Notes: generated by a model from the sequence alone, not told the origin. DNA of 64,000 nt from Polyangia bacterium (GCA_030424595.1 JAUHWG010000024.1:1-64000); one strand, 5' to 3'. Counted from the stretch's first letter, positions 1 to 8,565 are shown. Translations and numbers: made by a program.

Positions 1-225
1 AGGACGCGGATGGACCCCTTGGTGACAAGGGGTCCATCCGCGCTCCGACCTGTCTGAGAGAGTGGTGTCCCCCCTTGACCGGCCCTCGCCTCAGCCTCCA
101 CGCCCCCCTAAGACTTTCACCCCCGAAGCCGCCCCCGAAGAGCAAGAGAGATCCCCGCCAGCAGACGACCCGGACCTCCTCGAGGGCTCACCCTTGCGCG
201 CGAAGTGAACTCCTCACACCACCCA
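1..225 (+). repeat. MITE-like palindromic repeat, copy A (truncated by window start)
   Basis: The core is a perfect 17-bp stem (CGCGGATGGACCCCTTG at 5-21, its complement at 26-42) with a 4-nt GTGA loop. The right flank, running through the GAGAGAGTGGTGTCC segment to about 225, is closely similar to copy C (12721-12915). The left half lies outside the window. No ORF in it looks protein-like. It lies just beyond the 3' end of the sigma-54 activator gene. Confidence 0.75.
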
Positions 226-284
226 CCGCCACTACTCGGAATCCGAGCAGGAATGGGAACAGACCGCCCCCCGCCCGCGCTCCC

Positions 285-1706
285 TCAGCCCGCGGATCCC
301 GGCGTGATCCCGAGCTTGCTCATCAGGCGGTACAGCTTCTGCCGGGAGATCCCCAGCTCGCTCGCGGCTCGAGCGACGACGCCCTCGTGCCGGGCGAGCG
401 TCGCCTCGATCGCCTCACGCGTCGGATCCCCCGAGCCGGCGCGGGGCGACGCAGGGCGCCCGACATCCCCCGCCTCCGAGCCCAGGGCCGGGAGGGCGAG
501 GTCGAGGCGCAGCTCGCCGCCGCAGGCGAGGATCGACGCGCGCTCGATGACGTTCTTCAGCTCTCGGACGTTGCCCGGCCAGCCGTAGGCCTGTAGCCGC
601 GCGTAGTGGTGTCGTCCGACGCGCGGCGGCTTGATCTTCAGCTTGGACGCGGAGCGGACGATGAAGCTCCGGGCGAGCTCCGGGACGTCCTCAAGGCGCT
701 CCCGCAGCGGCGGGACGACGATCGGGAACACGCTGAGGCGATAGTAGAGGTCCTGGCGGAAGGCGCCTCGCTCGACCTCCTCGGCGAGGTCCCGGTTGGT
801 CGCGGCGACCACTCGGACGTCGACCTTGTGGGTCCTGTCATCGCCGACCCGCTCGAACTCCTGCTCCTGCAGCACCCGCAGCAGCTTGCTCTGGAGGTCG
901 AGCGGGATCTCGCCGACCTCGTCGAGGAAGAGGGTGCCCCCGTCGGCCGTGGAGAATCGGCCCTCGCGATGCTTGTGCGCCCCGGTGAACGCCCCTTTGA
1001 CGTGGCCGAAAAACTCGCTCTCGAAGAGCTCCTTGGGCACGGTCGCGCAGTTGACCTTGACCAGCGGCCGGCCGGCGCGGGCGCTGCGTTCGTGAAGCGC
1101 TCGCGCGAAGAGCTCCTTGCCGACCCCCGACTCTCCGTGGATCAGCACGGACGCGTCAGTTCGGGCGACGGCGTTCACCATCTCGAGCGCCGTGTGAAGC
1201 GCGGCGCTGCTGCCGATGATCTCCCCGAACTCGCCGATCTCTCGGACCTCTTCGCGCAGGTGATCGCGCTCGACCTCGAGGGCTCGCTTGAGGCGCTCGA
1301 TCTCCTCCGCCCGACGGACGAGCTCGACCTCGATCTTCTTGCGCGCGCTGATGTCACGGATGAGGGCGACGAGCGTGAGCTCCTCGCCGGCTCCCTCCGC
1401 CGAGAAGCTCACCTCGATCGGAAACTCCTCTCCGCTGGCGCGACTGCCGACAAGCTCGACGATCTTCCCCATGAGCGTCGGCTCGCCCGTGCTGACGAAG
1501 CGGTGCATCCCCGTGTCATGGGCCGAGTGGAAGCGCTCCGGCATCAGGACCGTCAGGCTCGAGCCCACGAGCGTTCGCCCGAACATCTGCTCGGCCGCGG
1601 AGTTGCAGTAGATGATGCGTCCGCGGAGATCACCGAACACGATCGCGTCCGGCACGATCTCGGCGAAGTGGGCGAACGACTTCGCTTGTCTCTCGAGCTG
1701 CTGCAT
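285..1706 (-). CDS. PAS-domain sigma-54-dependent transcriptional activator (NtrC family)
   Basis: This is a 473-residue bacterial enhancer-binding protein that should open sigma-54 promoters by ATP hydrolysis. An N-terminal PAS sensor (about residues 10-125) is followed by a short coiled coil. The AAA+ domain has Walker A GESGVGKE, the sigma-54 contact loop GAFTGA and Walker B GGTLFLDE. A Fis-type helix-turn-helix ends the protein (SELGISRQKLYRLMSKLG). There is no receiver domain, so the PAS ligand or a partner should control it. I chose the ATG at 1706 because PAS homology begins immediately after it; the frame stays open upstream, but that part is the conserved promoter module and antisense to the next gene. 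It is divergent from a sigma-54 promoter module, the first of three in the window, and is the obvious candidate regulator (inference). Confidence 0.93.
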   Translation of the reverse strand: MQQLERQAKSFAHFAEIVPDAIVFGDLRGRIIYCNSAAEQMFGRTLVGSSLTVLMPERFHSAHDTGMHRFVSTGEPTLMGKIVELVGSRASGEEFPIEVSFSAEGAGEELTLVALIRDISARKKIEVELVRRAEEIERLKRALEVERDHLREEVREIGEFGEIIGSSAALHTALEMVNAVARTDASVLIHGESGVGKELFARALHERSARAGRPLVKVNCATVPKELFESEFFGHVKGAFTGAHKHREGRFSTADGGTLFLDEVGEIPLDLQSKLLRVLQEQEFERVGDDRTHKVDVRVVAATNRDLAEEVERGAFRQDLYYRLSVFPIVVPPLRERLEDVPELARSFIVRSASKLKIKPPRVGRHHYARLQAYGWPGNVRELKNVIERASILACGGELRLDLALPALGSEAGDVGRPASPRAGSGDPTREAIEATLARHEGVVARAASELGISRQKLYRLMSKLGITPGSAG

Positions 1707-1735
1707 ACGCGCCCGGATAGTAACGAGCCGCACTC

Positions 1736-1902
1736 TCGCAGGAAGTGCGCCTGCTCGCGCGAGCTGAGAGGTGTCCGGAGCCTGTCCGCGGACTGTCCGA
1801 CGGACGCATTCGGCCCATGGAACAACACTGCAAACCAATAAAAATAAACAGCTTTTCAGGAGGCATGCGCATTGCTTCTTAGTCCGGATGTCCACGCCAG
1901 AC
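1736..1902 (+). repeat. Conserved regulatory module, copy 1 (UAS + sigma-54 promoter)
   Basis: First of three copies. In order: palindrome GCTCGCGCGAGC (1753-1764), half-site GTCCGG (1773-1778), dyad GTCCGCGGAC (1784-1793), dyad GTCCGACGGAC (1795-1805), a 56-bp AT-richer spacer, the -24/-12 promoter (1862-1875), and a dyad GTCCGG/CCAGAC (1882-1902) at the predicted transcript start. The order and spacing match copies 2 and 3 almost base for base. The dyads are the natural binding sites of a Fis-type activator dimer. The module separates the activator gene from the lipoprotein gene at 1935. Confidence 0.8.
1862..1887 (+). promoter_or_regulatory. Sigma-54 (-24/-12) promoter, module copy 1
   Basis: GG at 1862-1863 and GC at 1874-1875 are separated by exactly 10 bp, in the context AGGCATGCGCATTGCTT. 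This fits the sigma-54 consensus (TGGCAC-N5-TTGC). Transcription should start near 1886-1888, giving a leader of about 48 nt to the ATG at 1935. Confidence 0.8.
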
Positions 1903-1934
1903 ACGACACACGACACGACACACGAGACACGACA

Positions 1935-2711
1935 ATGATTACACCGCAGACGCTGACCACCGCCCTGACCCTCTCCTGCTCGATCGCGCTCGGGCTCCTC
2001 TCGATCGCTTGCGACACCTCGCTCGACGCGCAACGCGACGAGATCTCGGCCCTCGGGGACGAGGCGCTCTTCGACGACGACGAGGCGTTCCTCGAGGAGG
2101 CGATCGAGGCTGGCTCCCAAGACAGGCTCGCCGCCCCCACGCAGGCCGCCGCGAGCGGGCACGCCGTCGCCGCGATCACCCAGCAGATCGTGCTCGCTGA
2201 GCAGGACCTCGCGTACGTCGAGCTGGTCACGGTGACCTCGACCCCCCACCTCCTGGTCGCGGACTACCTGACCGTCCCGAGCGGCCACACGCTCGTCTCG
2301 CTCGCGGAGAACCTCAACGCACGCTCCTGCTCCCCCGGAGCGACGAAGTGCAAGCAGCGTTGGGACGTCTGGCTCGACACGAGCGAGGTCTGCGACCTCG
2401 ACGGTGCCTATGAGCTGGGCCTCACCGTCGAGTGCGCGCCGGGGGCCGACTGCTCCGCGCAAGACCCCAGCTTTGTCGAGTTCACGGTCCCCTTCATCCT
2501 CGACTCAGAGAACTTCTGCGACGAGGTTGAGGTCGAATGCCCTGAGTACGCGGTGGGGCTCAGCGCCTGCTCCGAGACCTGCCCCTGCGCCGAGGAGGGG
2601 CAAGGCGACTGCGACTCCGACGACGAGTGCCTCGGCGACCTCGAGTGCACCCACAACGTCGGCGCCCAGTACGGCATGCCGGCGTCTTGGGACGTCTGCC
2701 TGCTCCCCTAG
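1935..2711 (+). CDS. Cysteine-containing lipoprotein of unknown function
   Basis: A 258-residue exported lipoprotein: hydrophobic signal segment (about residues 8-24), lipobox LSIAC, then an acidic stretch and a C-terminal half with about a dozen cysteines, suggesting disulfides outside the cytoplasm. I recognise no family. The ATG at 1935 was chosen because the signal peptide follows directly; an upstream in-frame TTG at 1872 lies inside the -12 element. The 35 nt before the ATG are imperfect ACACGAC tandem repeats rather than a clear ribosome binding site. Expression is predicted from the sigma-54 promoter at 1862. Confidence 0.8.
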   Translation: MITPQTLTTALTLSCSIALGLLSIACDTSLDAQRDEISALGDEALFDDDEAFLEEAIEAGSQDRLAAPTQAAASGHAVAAITQQIVLAEQDLAYVELVTVTSTPHLLVADYLTVPSGHTLVSLAENLNARSCSPGATKCKQRWDVWLDTSEVCDLDGAYELGLTVECAPGADCSAQDPSFVEFTVPFILDSENFCDEVEVECPEYAVGLSACSETCPCAEEGQGDCDSDDECLGDLECTHNVGAQYGMPASWDVCLLP

Positions 2712-2752
2712 CAGACCGACCGCCTGACACCGGCACTGGGCGTCGGCGCGAG

Positions 2753-2768
2753 ACGTGAACGTTCGCGT
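2753..2768. promoter_or_regulatory. Candidate operator palindrome upstream of lipid-modification operon
   Basis: ACGTGAAC/GTTCGCGT is a 16-bp near-perfect dyad (one mismatch), 120 bp upstream of the first gene of the FAD/DUF1365/CFA operon. It is a plausible regulator site. I could not define a convincing -35/-10 pair nearby. Confidence 0.3.
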
Positions 2769-2887
2769 TTGGTCAGAGCGTCGAGCCGTCTGCACATACA
2801 GCAGCGGCGACGCTGGATGCGTATAGGGGCCCGTGGCGAAGGCGCCATGAGCTCGGCTTGGACCGGGACGAAGTAGAGGTTTTACAG

Positions 2888-4177
2888 ATGGAAGAATTAT
2901 GTGATCCGGCGGCACAGCGCACGAAGCGGGAGAAGATCGCCATCGTCGGCTCGGGAATCTCCGGCTTGGCCTGCGCCTGGTTTCTCAGCCGCGAGCATGA
3001 AGTGACCGTCTTTGAGAAGGACGATCGCGTCGGCGGTCACTCACACACCGTGGTGGTGGATGAGGAAGGAGACGACGTTCCGGTCGATACCGGATTCATG
3101 GTCTACAACGAGGTGACCTATCCGTTGCTCACGCGGCTCTTCCGGGAGCTGGACGTGGGGACCAAGCCGACGTCCATGTCGTTCAGCGTCCAGCACATCG
3201 GCGAGGAGCTGGAATTCAACGGCGGGAGCGTGAACCTGCTCTTCGGTCAAAGGAAGAACCTGCTCAATATCCGCTACTGGCGAATGCTCATGCAGATCGC
3301 GAGGTTCAACCGCGAGACGGTCGAGGAACTCGCAAATCCAAGGTTCGGCGACATGACCTTGAGTGATTATGTCAGCTGCCGTGGCTATGGGGAGGATTTC
3401 CTAAAATGGTATCTATCACCCATGGCGGCCGCCGTCTGGTCGAGTCATCCGGAGCGGATCGATAGCTTTCCGGCCCGCACCCTGATGCGCTTCTGGTACA
3501 ACCATGGGTTCCTGGGTCTCGACACCCAGCATCCCTGGCGCACGGTCACCGGCGGATCCCGCTGCTATGTCGAGAAGCTGACAGCGCCCTTCCAGGACAG
3601 GATCCGCCGGGCCTCGGCCGTCCGGTCCATCCGGGGCTCGACGTTGACCCTCGAAGACGGAACGGAGGCCGAATTCGACCGTGTGGTGGTCGCGGCGCAT
3701 GGCGACCAGGCGCTCCGCCTGCTTTCGGATCCGTCGACCATGGAGAAGGACCTTCTGTCGAAGTTCAACTATCAGAAGAACGAGGCGGTGCTTCACACCG
3801 ACCCGAAGTTCATGCCGGTCACTCGCCGCTGTTGGGCTTCCTGGAACTATCGCATCGACGGCGACGGACGTCACTCGACCCATTATTGGATGAACGAGCT
3901 GCAGGGAGTCTCGGACCGGGAGCAGTACTTCGTCTCCATCAACCCGCCCTCACCAGTCGCTGACGAGCTTGTCAGGAGACGGTTGGTCTATGAACATCCG
4001 TTGTTTGATCGGGAGGCGGTACGGGCTCAGGAGCAGCTTCCGGCGCTTCATCAGGCCGGGATCGCCAGCAAACGTCATTTCTGCGGGGCCTGGCAGAGGT
4101 ATGGATTTCATGAGGATGGCCTCTGGTCCGCCGTCAACGTCTCCGCGAGTATCCTCGGAAGGGATCCTTGGTCATGA
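2888..4177 (+). CDS. FAD-dependent amine oxidase/desaturase-like oxidoreductase
   Basis: A 429-residue flavoprotein of the NAD(P)-binding amine-oxidase type. The dinucleotide-binding motif VGSGISGLACA and the EKDDRVGGHS segment are near the N terminus, and a C-terminal FAD-contact region contains SAVNVSASIL. The family is typically found beside DUF1365 and cyclopropane-fatty-acid synthase genes and acts on acyl chains; from memory, a Rhodobacter homologue takes part in furan fatty acid synthesis. ATG 2888 is chosen over TTG 2858 because AGAGG lies 7 nt upstream. It overlaps the next gene by ATGA. The region is clearly less GC-rich than its neighbours, suggesting transfer. Confidence 0.9.
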   Translation: MEELCDPAAQRTKREKIAIVGSGISGLACAWFLSREHEVTVFEKDDRVGGHSHTVVVDEEGDDVPVDTGFMVYNEVTYPLLTRLFRELDVGTKPTSMSFSVQHIGEELEFNGGSVNLLFGQRKNLLNIRYWRMLMQIARFNRETVEELANPRFGDMTLSDYVSCRGYGEDFLKWYLSPMAAAVWSSHPERIDSFPARTLMRFWYNHGFLGLDTQHPWRTVTGGSRCYVEKLTAPFQDRIRRASAVRSIRGSTLTLEDGTEAEFDRVVVAAHGDQALRLLSDPSTMEKDLLSKFNYQKNEAVLHTDPKFMPVTRRCWASWNYRIDGDGRHSTHYWMNELQGVSDREQYFVSINPPSPVADELVRRRLVYEHPLFDREAVRAQEQLPALHQAGIASKRHFCGAWQRYGFHEDGLWSAVNVSASILGRDPWS

Positions 4178-4968
4178 ACGCGATCTACGAATGCACGGTT
4201 GTCCATCAACGCCTGAAGCCCAGGCGGAGCGCCTTCACGTATCGTGTCTTCATGCTGGGGGTGGATGTTGACGACCTCCCGGCCATCGACAGGAAGTGCC
4301 TTGGATTCAGCCACAACCGCTTCAACCTGTTCTCCGTCGAGGATCGCGACCATGTGGACCTCGGAAGGCCCGGCGGTATTCGTGGCAACCTGAGCCATTG
4401 GCTGGAACGGCGGGGGATCTCGTGCCCTCGTGATGCCCGCATCCGTCTGCTCACCTTTCCGCGTGTCCTCGGCTACGGCTTCAACCCGGTCTCATTCTAC
4501 TATGTGGAGTCGGAGTCCGGCGAACCCGTCGCCGCCGTCGCGGAGGTCGTGAACACCTTCGGGGAGATGAAGCTCTATCTGGTGGACTCCCTGGGATCGG
4601 ACCATCTCTGGCGAGGGAGGGTCGCCAAGAATTTCTATGTCTCGCCGTTCTCCGATCCCGGGGACGAGCTTGACTTCAACCTCGGAATTCCGGGTGACCG
4701 ATGGCGGGTGAACATCGACAACTATTCGAACGGCGGGAGATCGCTGCTGAGCTCTATCCGGGGCGAGCGACGTGATCTCACCTCCAGCCGGTTGATCGGA
4801 TACGCCTTCAAGTATCCGCACCTCTCCCTAAAGATCATCGGACTCATCCACTGGCGCGCGCTCCTGCTCTGGATGCGCAAGGTGCCGTTCTTCCGCAAGA
4901 CCGAGCGCCGCGAGGTCCAGCTCGATGTGATGCGGCCCCACCCCAGCCTGAAAAGTGATCTGCCGTGA
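4174..4968 (+). CDS. DUF1365 family protein
   Basis: A 264-residue DUF1365 protein: N-terminal YECTVVHQRLKP and FTYRVFML segments, the family block GYGFNPVSFYY in the middle, and an ALKYPHLSLKI-like C-terminal segment. The biochemical role is unsettled. It is nearly always encoded between an FAD oxidoreductase and a cyclopropane synthase, so a role in lipid modification is inferred. The start codon overlaps the previous stop (ATGA) and its own stop overlaps the next start (GTGA), implying translational coupling. Confidence 0.9.
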   Translation: MNAIYECTVVHQRLKPRRSAFTYRVFMLGVDVDDLPAIDRKCLGFSHNRFNLFSVEDRDHVDLGRPGGIRGNLSHWLERRGISCPRDARIRLLTFPRVLGYGFNPVSFYYVESESGEPVAAVAEVVNTFGEMKLYLVDSLGSDHLWRGRVAKNFYVSPFSDPGDELDFNLGIPGDRWRVNIDNYSNGGRSLLSSIRGERRDLTSSRLIGYAFKYPHLSLKIIGLIHWRALLLWMRKVPFFRKTERREVQLDVMRPHPSLKSDLP

Positions 4969-6416
4969 ACGCCGCAGTCGAACTCGAGGATGAATTGGTC
5001 CCCACCGAATCCGCCAGCCACGCGCCCCGTGGACTCGCCGAGAGGATGGTGATCCGCCTGCTGGAGAGAATGCCGGTTGGCGGGTTGCACTTGGAACATG
5101 CCGATGGCCGTGTCCGGCACTTTGGCAGGCCCGGCTCGCCGGTGAGCGCCAGGGTCATGCTTCGCGACGATGAGCAGTTCTTCAGACGATGTGCTTTCTA
5201 CGGAGATATCGGGATGGGCGAGGCCTACACCGACGGGCTGTGGGACACGGACGACATCGCGGCGGTGATCTCCTGGTTCATCGAGAACATGAACGCGCTC
5301 AACGGCGCGAGCCGGTCTTCCGGAGAGCTCCGGGGAGTGAACCTCCTGAAGATCGTCAACTGGTTCCGCCACCTCCGCCGTGAGAACACGGTGACCACCA
5401 GCCGCAGGAACATCGCCGAGCACTACGACCTGGGAAATGACTTCTATCGGCTCTGGCTCGACCCTTCCATGACCTACTCCAGCGCGCGCTTCGAGAGTGC
5501 CGGCCAAGGTCTCGAGGATGCCCAGCTCGGAAAATATGATGCCTTGTGCCGCAAGCTGATGCTCAAGCCCGGAGACCATGTCCTCGACATCGGCTGCGGC
5601 TGGGGCGGGTTCGCGGTCCACGCGGCGAGCCGCTTCGGATGCCGTGTCACCGGCGTGACGATCTCCGAAGCGCAGGCGGCCTACGCGCGGAGGCGGATCT
5701 CGGATGCGGGGCTGGAGGACAGGATCGAGGTCCGGCTCCAGGACTACCGGCACATCACCGGCAGTTTCGACAAGATCGCCTCCATCGAGATGCTCGAGGC
5801 GGTGGGCGACAAGTATCATCACTCGTTCTTCTCGAAGTGTGCCGAGGTGTTGAGGCCGGACGGTCTGCTCGGCGTCCAGATGATCACAGTTCCTGACTGC
5901 CGCTACCGCGGATTGGCGAAGGGGGTGGACTGGATTCAGAAGCATATCTTCCCAGGCTCCTTGCTTCTCAGTGTCGGAAGGATCAACGACGTCCTTCTCA
6001 AGACGGGGGACCTCTTCATGCACGACCTGGAGGACCTCGGCGCGGACTATGCCCGCACGCTCTCGGCCTGGCATGTCGGCTTCAACAACGCCCGCGAGCG
6101 TGTTCTCGCCCTGGGCTTCGACGAACCCTTCATCCGCAGTTGGAACTACTATCTGAAATACTGCGAGGCGGCCTTCGCCACCCGCAACATCTCCGTGGTC
6201 CAGGCCGTTTACACCCGGCCTAACAACGCGATCCTTCATCACCGGTTCGAGGAGGTCGGTGATCTGGACCGGGCATTACCTCTACGCCTGCGGCTCGGCG
6301 TGGGGTTGGACGACACTCCATGCCCCCGCCATCATCACGCTCCTCCTGCTGAGGGTCACCGGGACTCCTCCGACCGAGGCCTCCGCGGTCCGACGAAAGG
6401 GCGATGCCTACCGTGA
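4965..6416 (+). CDS. Cyclopropane-fatty-acyl-phospholipid synthase family methyltransferase (abnormal C-terminus)
   Basis: A SAM-dependent enzyme that methylenates or methylates double bonds of membrane phospholipid acyl chains. Family landmarks: EHYDLGNDFYRLWLD substrate-side motif, SAM-binding VLDIGCGWGGF, SIEMLEAVG, and the C-terminal NISVVQAVYTRPNN block, where family members normally end within about ten residues. Here the frame runs about 55 residues further through sequence that in another frame encodes the end of a DUF1295 protein, so the tail is a deletion product. The GTG start at 4965 overlaps the previous stop. The catalytic core looks intact and the enzyme is probably active. Confidence 0.9.
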   Translation: MNAAVELEDELVPTESASHAPRGLAERMVIRLLERMPVGGLHLEHADGRVRHFGRPGSPVSARVMLRDDEQFFRRCAFYGDIGMGEAYTDGLWDTDDIAAVISWFIENMNALNGASRSSGELRGVNLLKIVNWFRHLRRENTVTTSRRNIAEHYDLGNDFYRLWLDPSMTYSSARFESAGQGLEDAQLGKYDALCRKLMLKPGDHVLDIGCGWGGFAVHAASRFGCRVTGVTISEAQAAYARRRISDAGLEDRIEVRLQDYRHITGSFDKIASIEMLEAVGDKYHHSFFSKCAEVLRPDGLLGVQMITVPDCRYRGLAKGVDWIQKHIFPGSLLLSVGRINDVLLKTGDLFMHDLEDLGADYARTLSAWHVGFNNARERVLALGFDEPFIRSWNYYLKYCEAAFATRNISVVQAVYTRPNNAILHHRFEEVGDLDRALPLRLRLGVGLDDTPCPRHHHAPPAEGHRDSSDRGLRGPTKGRCLP

Positions 6417-6471
6417 CCACGAGAAGACCACCAGCGCCTGCGTGCCATGGCCTCGCAAGCAGTTGACCTGA
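6259..6471 (+). pseudogene. DUF1295 (steroid 5-alpha-reductase-like) C-terminal remnant
   Basis: In the frame beginning at 6259 about 70 residues match the expected C-terminal end of DUF1295 membrane enzymes: an IWTGHYLYACGSAWGW membrane segment, LLLLRVTG and the terminal RRKGDAYRDHEKTTSACVPWP block. The N-terminal ~190 residues are missing and no start or ribosome binding site is seen. The fragment overlaps the 3' end of the CFA synthase frame and stops 12 nt before the next gene. DUF1295 genes commonly occupy this operon position, so an internal deletion joined the two genes. Confidence 0.75.
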
Positions 6472-6483
6472 AGCTGTACCATC

Positions 6484-7524
6484 ATGATCCACACCGACGA
6501 ACTCCTCGCCAAGGACATCATCCCGGATGCCCTGATACGCATCGGAATCCGCCAGCGGCTCGCCGGAACGCTCGCGCCGTTTGAGAGATTAAACTGCGAG
6601 CAGCGGCAGGCGAGGGTGATGCAACACGTCAGCGAGCTGCGCGCCAGCCCGATCGCCATCGCGACGGATGAGGCGAACGAGCAGCATTATGAGCTTCCGA
6701 CCCGTTTCTTCGAGAGGGTGTTGGGCAAGCACCTCAAGTACAGCTCCGGCTACTGGGACGAGGGAGTGACCGAGATTGACGAGTCCGAGTCGCGGATGCT
6801 CGGCATCACCTGCGAGCGGGCCGGTCTGGAGGACGGGCACCGGATTCTCGAGCTCGGCTGCGGCTGGGGGTCGCTCACCCTGTGGATGGCCGCGCACTAT
6901 CCAAACGCGAGGATCACCGCAGTCTCGAACTCCAGGACGCAGAAGCTCCACATCGACTCCCAGCTCGCCGCCCGGGGCCTGACCAACGTGGAGGTGCGCA
7001 CGGTCAACATGATCGACTATCAGGGCGAGGGCGACAGTGAGTTCGACCGAGTGGTGTCGGTGGAGATGTTCGAGCATATGAAGAACTACGAGCAGCTCAT
7101 GGGACGCGTCGCCCGTTGGCTGAAGCCGGGAGGAGCCTTGTTCGTCCATATCTTCACCCACCGGGAGTACGCCTACCACTACGAGGTGGAGGGAGAGAAC
7201 GACTGGATGGCGAAGTATTTCTTCACCGGCGGCCAGATGCCGTCCGATGACCTGCTGCTCTACTTCCAGGATGACCTCCGCATCGAGGAGCACTGGCAGG
7301 TGAGCGGCGCCCACTATCAGAAGACCTCAGAGGCCTGGCTTGCGCGGATGGACGCGGCGAAGGACGAGCTTTGGCCCATCATCGGCGAGACCTACGGCAA
7401 GGAGAACCAAACCCGTTGGTGGGTCTACTGGCGGGTCTTCTTCATGGCCTGCGCGGAGCTCTGGGGATACCGCAAGGGCGAGGAGTGGATTGTCTCCCAC
7501 TACCGGTTCCGTAGATCGTTGTGA
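6484..7524 (+). CDS. CFA-family SAM-dependent methyltransferase (second copy, coclaurine N-methyltransferase-like)
   Basis: A 346-residue class I methyltransferase of the cyclopropane synthase superfamily, different from the upstream enzyme. It has the [16 protein letters not shown] motif, SAM-binding [26 protein letters not shown], and a C-terminal block rich in aromatic residues ([18 protein letters not shown]) typical of the homologues found at the end of these operons. It probably methylates an unsaturated acyl chain or modified lipid. It closes the operon; a sigma-54 module follows directly. Third-codon AT content resembles its operon partners rather than the genome. Confidence 0.88.
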   Translation: MIHTDELLAKDIIPDALIRIGIRQRLAGTLAPFERLNCEQRQARVMQHVSELRASPIAIATDEANEQHYELPTRFFERVLGKHLKYSSGYWDEGVTEIDESESRMLGITCERAGLEDGHRILELGCGWGSLTLWMAAHYPNARITAVSNSRTQKLHIDSQLAARGLTNVEVRTVNMIDYQGEGDSEFDRVVSVEMFEHMKNYEQLMGRVARWLKPGGALFVHIFTHREYAYHYEVEGENDWMAKYFFTGGQMPSDDLLLYFQDDLRIEEHWQVSGAHYQKTSEAWLARMDAAKDELWPIIGETYGKENQTRWWVYWRVFFMACAELWGYRKGEEWIVSHYRFRRSL

Positions 7525-7550
7525 TTCCGGGGGGTTGGGGACGTGCGCCC

Positions 7551-7709
7551 GTTCGCGCGAGCTGAGAGGTGTCCGGACTGTCCGCGGACTGTCCGCGGAC
7601 TGTCCGGCGGACGCATTCGGCCCCTGCGGCGACGCGGCAAACCACTAAAAATAAAGGCTTTTCAGGAGGCATGCGCATTGCTTCTTAGTCCAGATGTCCA
7701 CGTCGGGAC
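7551..7709 (+). repeat. Conserved regulatory module, copy 2, with four in-phase dyads
   Basis: Copy 2 has GTTCGCGCGAGC (7551-7562) and then four tandem dyads: GTCCGGAC (7571-7578), GTCCGCGGAC (7580-7589), GTCCGCGGAC (7591-7600) and GTCCGGCGGAC (7602-7612). The last three are spaced at 11 bp. A 55-bp spacer leads to the -24/-12 promoter (7668-7681). The start-site dyad is weak here (GTCC 7688-7691 / GGAC 7706-7709). The extra dyads make it the strongest predicted enhancer of the three. Confidence 0.8.
7668..7693 (+). promoter_or_regulatory. Sigma-54 (-24/-12) promoter, module copy 2
   Basis: GG at 7668-7669 and GC at 7680-7681, 10 bp apart, in the same AGGCATGCGCATTGCTTCTTAG context as copy 1. 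The start is predicted near 7692, about 66 nt ahead of the SGNH hydrolase ATG. Confidence 0.8.
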
Positions 7710-7758
7710 AGGCAGGGATCGTTCGTCGCTGAGCGCTCCAGCTGGGGGATATGCATTG

Positions 7759-8565
7759 ATGGAAGCCGCAGTACGAGGGACGGGAATTCGCTACTTTGCT
7801 CGAATGCTGCAGCGTTCACCCGGGCTCGTCGTCGATGCCAGCCGTGCGCGATCTGCAGCGGTCGCGCGACTCGTCGAGCCGGCCATTCGCGTGGACGGGG
7901 TCGTGCGAGCTGGGATGACGTCGCTCGACACGAGCCCTCGTGCGCTCGCGTCAGCTTCACGCGGAGTGGTCCTGCTCGGCGATTCGATCGCGGTGAGCGC
8001 CGGCGTCACCCAAGCCGGAGACACATTGGGCGCGCATCTTGCTCGCCTCATCGAGCACGGGTCCCCAACTCCCGGTGGAACCAGAGTCACGTCGTTCGCT
8101 GTTTCGGGAGCCACGTCGAGATCGCTCGACGCACAGCTTGCACAATTGCGGTCGTTCGACGGGTTGGCGAACGTGGACCAGGTCCTCGTGAGCGTCGGCG
8201 GCAACGACGTCCTGACCTTCACCGGGCTACGGGCATTCCAATCTCGACTCAACGATGCACTGCTCGGAATTCAGGAGCTACGTCCGCACGTACGGACGGG
8301 CTTGGTCGAGGTTCCGCCGATGGGCAATGCTACTGTCATCCCGAAGCGTCTGCGAGGAGTTCTGGAAGCGCGAGCCGTCGAGGTGCGGCGGATTCAGCAG
8401 GAAGCAACCTCGCGTTCGGGCGCTTCGTTGATCGAGACTTCGCACCTGTATGGAGTCAATGGCACGCCGCCTGTCGACCACGTAGCTCGCGATGGATTTC
8501 ATCCAAGCTCCCGTGGTTACGCCCACGCAGCCGCTCGCTTCATCGAGCAGGGGTTTGGTGCATGA
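7759..8565 (+). CDS. SGNH/GDSL-family hydrolase
   Basis: A 268-residue serine esterase/lipase-type enzyme. Block I is VLLGDSIAVSAG (nucleophile Ser in GDS), block III is GGNDVLT, and block V is DGFHPSSRGY supplying the Asp-x-x-His. About 70 residues precede block I. No signal peptide is evident, so it is probably cytoplasmic. The ATG at 7759 follows a GGGGGA ribosome binding site at about 9 nt, and the frame upstream runs into the promoter module. Predicted to be under the sigma-54 promoter at 7668. The substrate could be an acyl ester, perhaps linked to the preceding lipid operon, but that is speculation. Confidence 0.88.
   Translation: MEAAVRGTGIRYFARMLQRSPGLVVDASRARSAAVARLVEPAIRVDGVVRAGMTSLDTSPRALASASRGVVLLGDSIAVSAGVTQAGDTLGAHLARLIEHGSPTPGGTRVTSFAVSGATSRSLDAQLAQLRSFDGLANVDQVLVSVGGNDVLTFTGLRAFQSRLNDALLGIQELRPHVRTGLVEVPPMGNATVIPKRLRGVLEARAVEVRRIQQEATSRSGASLIETSHLYGVNGTPPVDHVARDGFHPSSRGYAHAAARFIEQGFGA

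Noticed and set aside
1630-1872. Small minus-strand frame starting MRMPPEK, repeated at 7442-7678
   Set aside because: The similarity of the two translations only reflects the duplicated promoter module; the ATG lies in the -24/-12 element.
6240-6260. GGTTCGA resembling a tRNA T-arm
   Set aside because: No acceptor, D- or anticodon arms nearby, and the position is within coding sequence. No tRNA was found elsewhere in the window.
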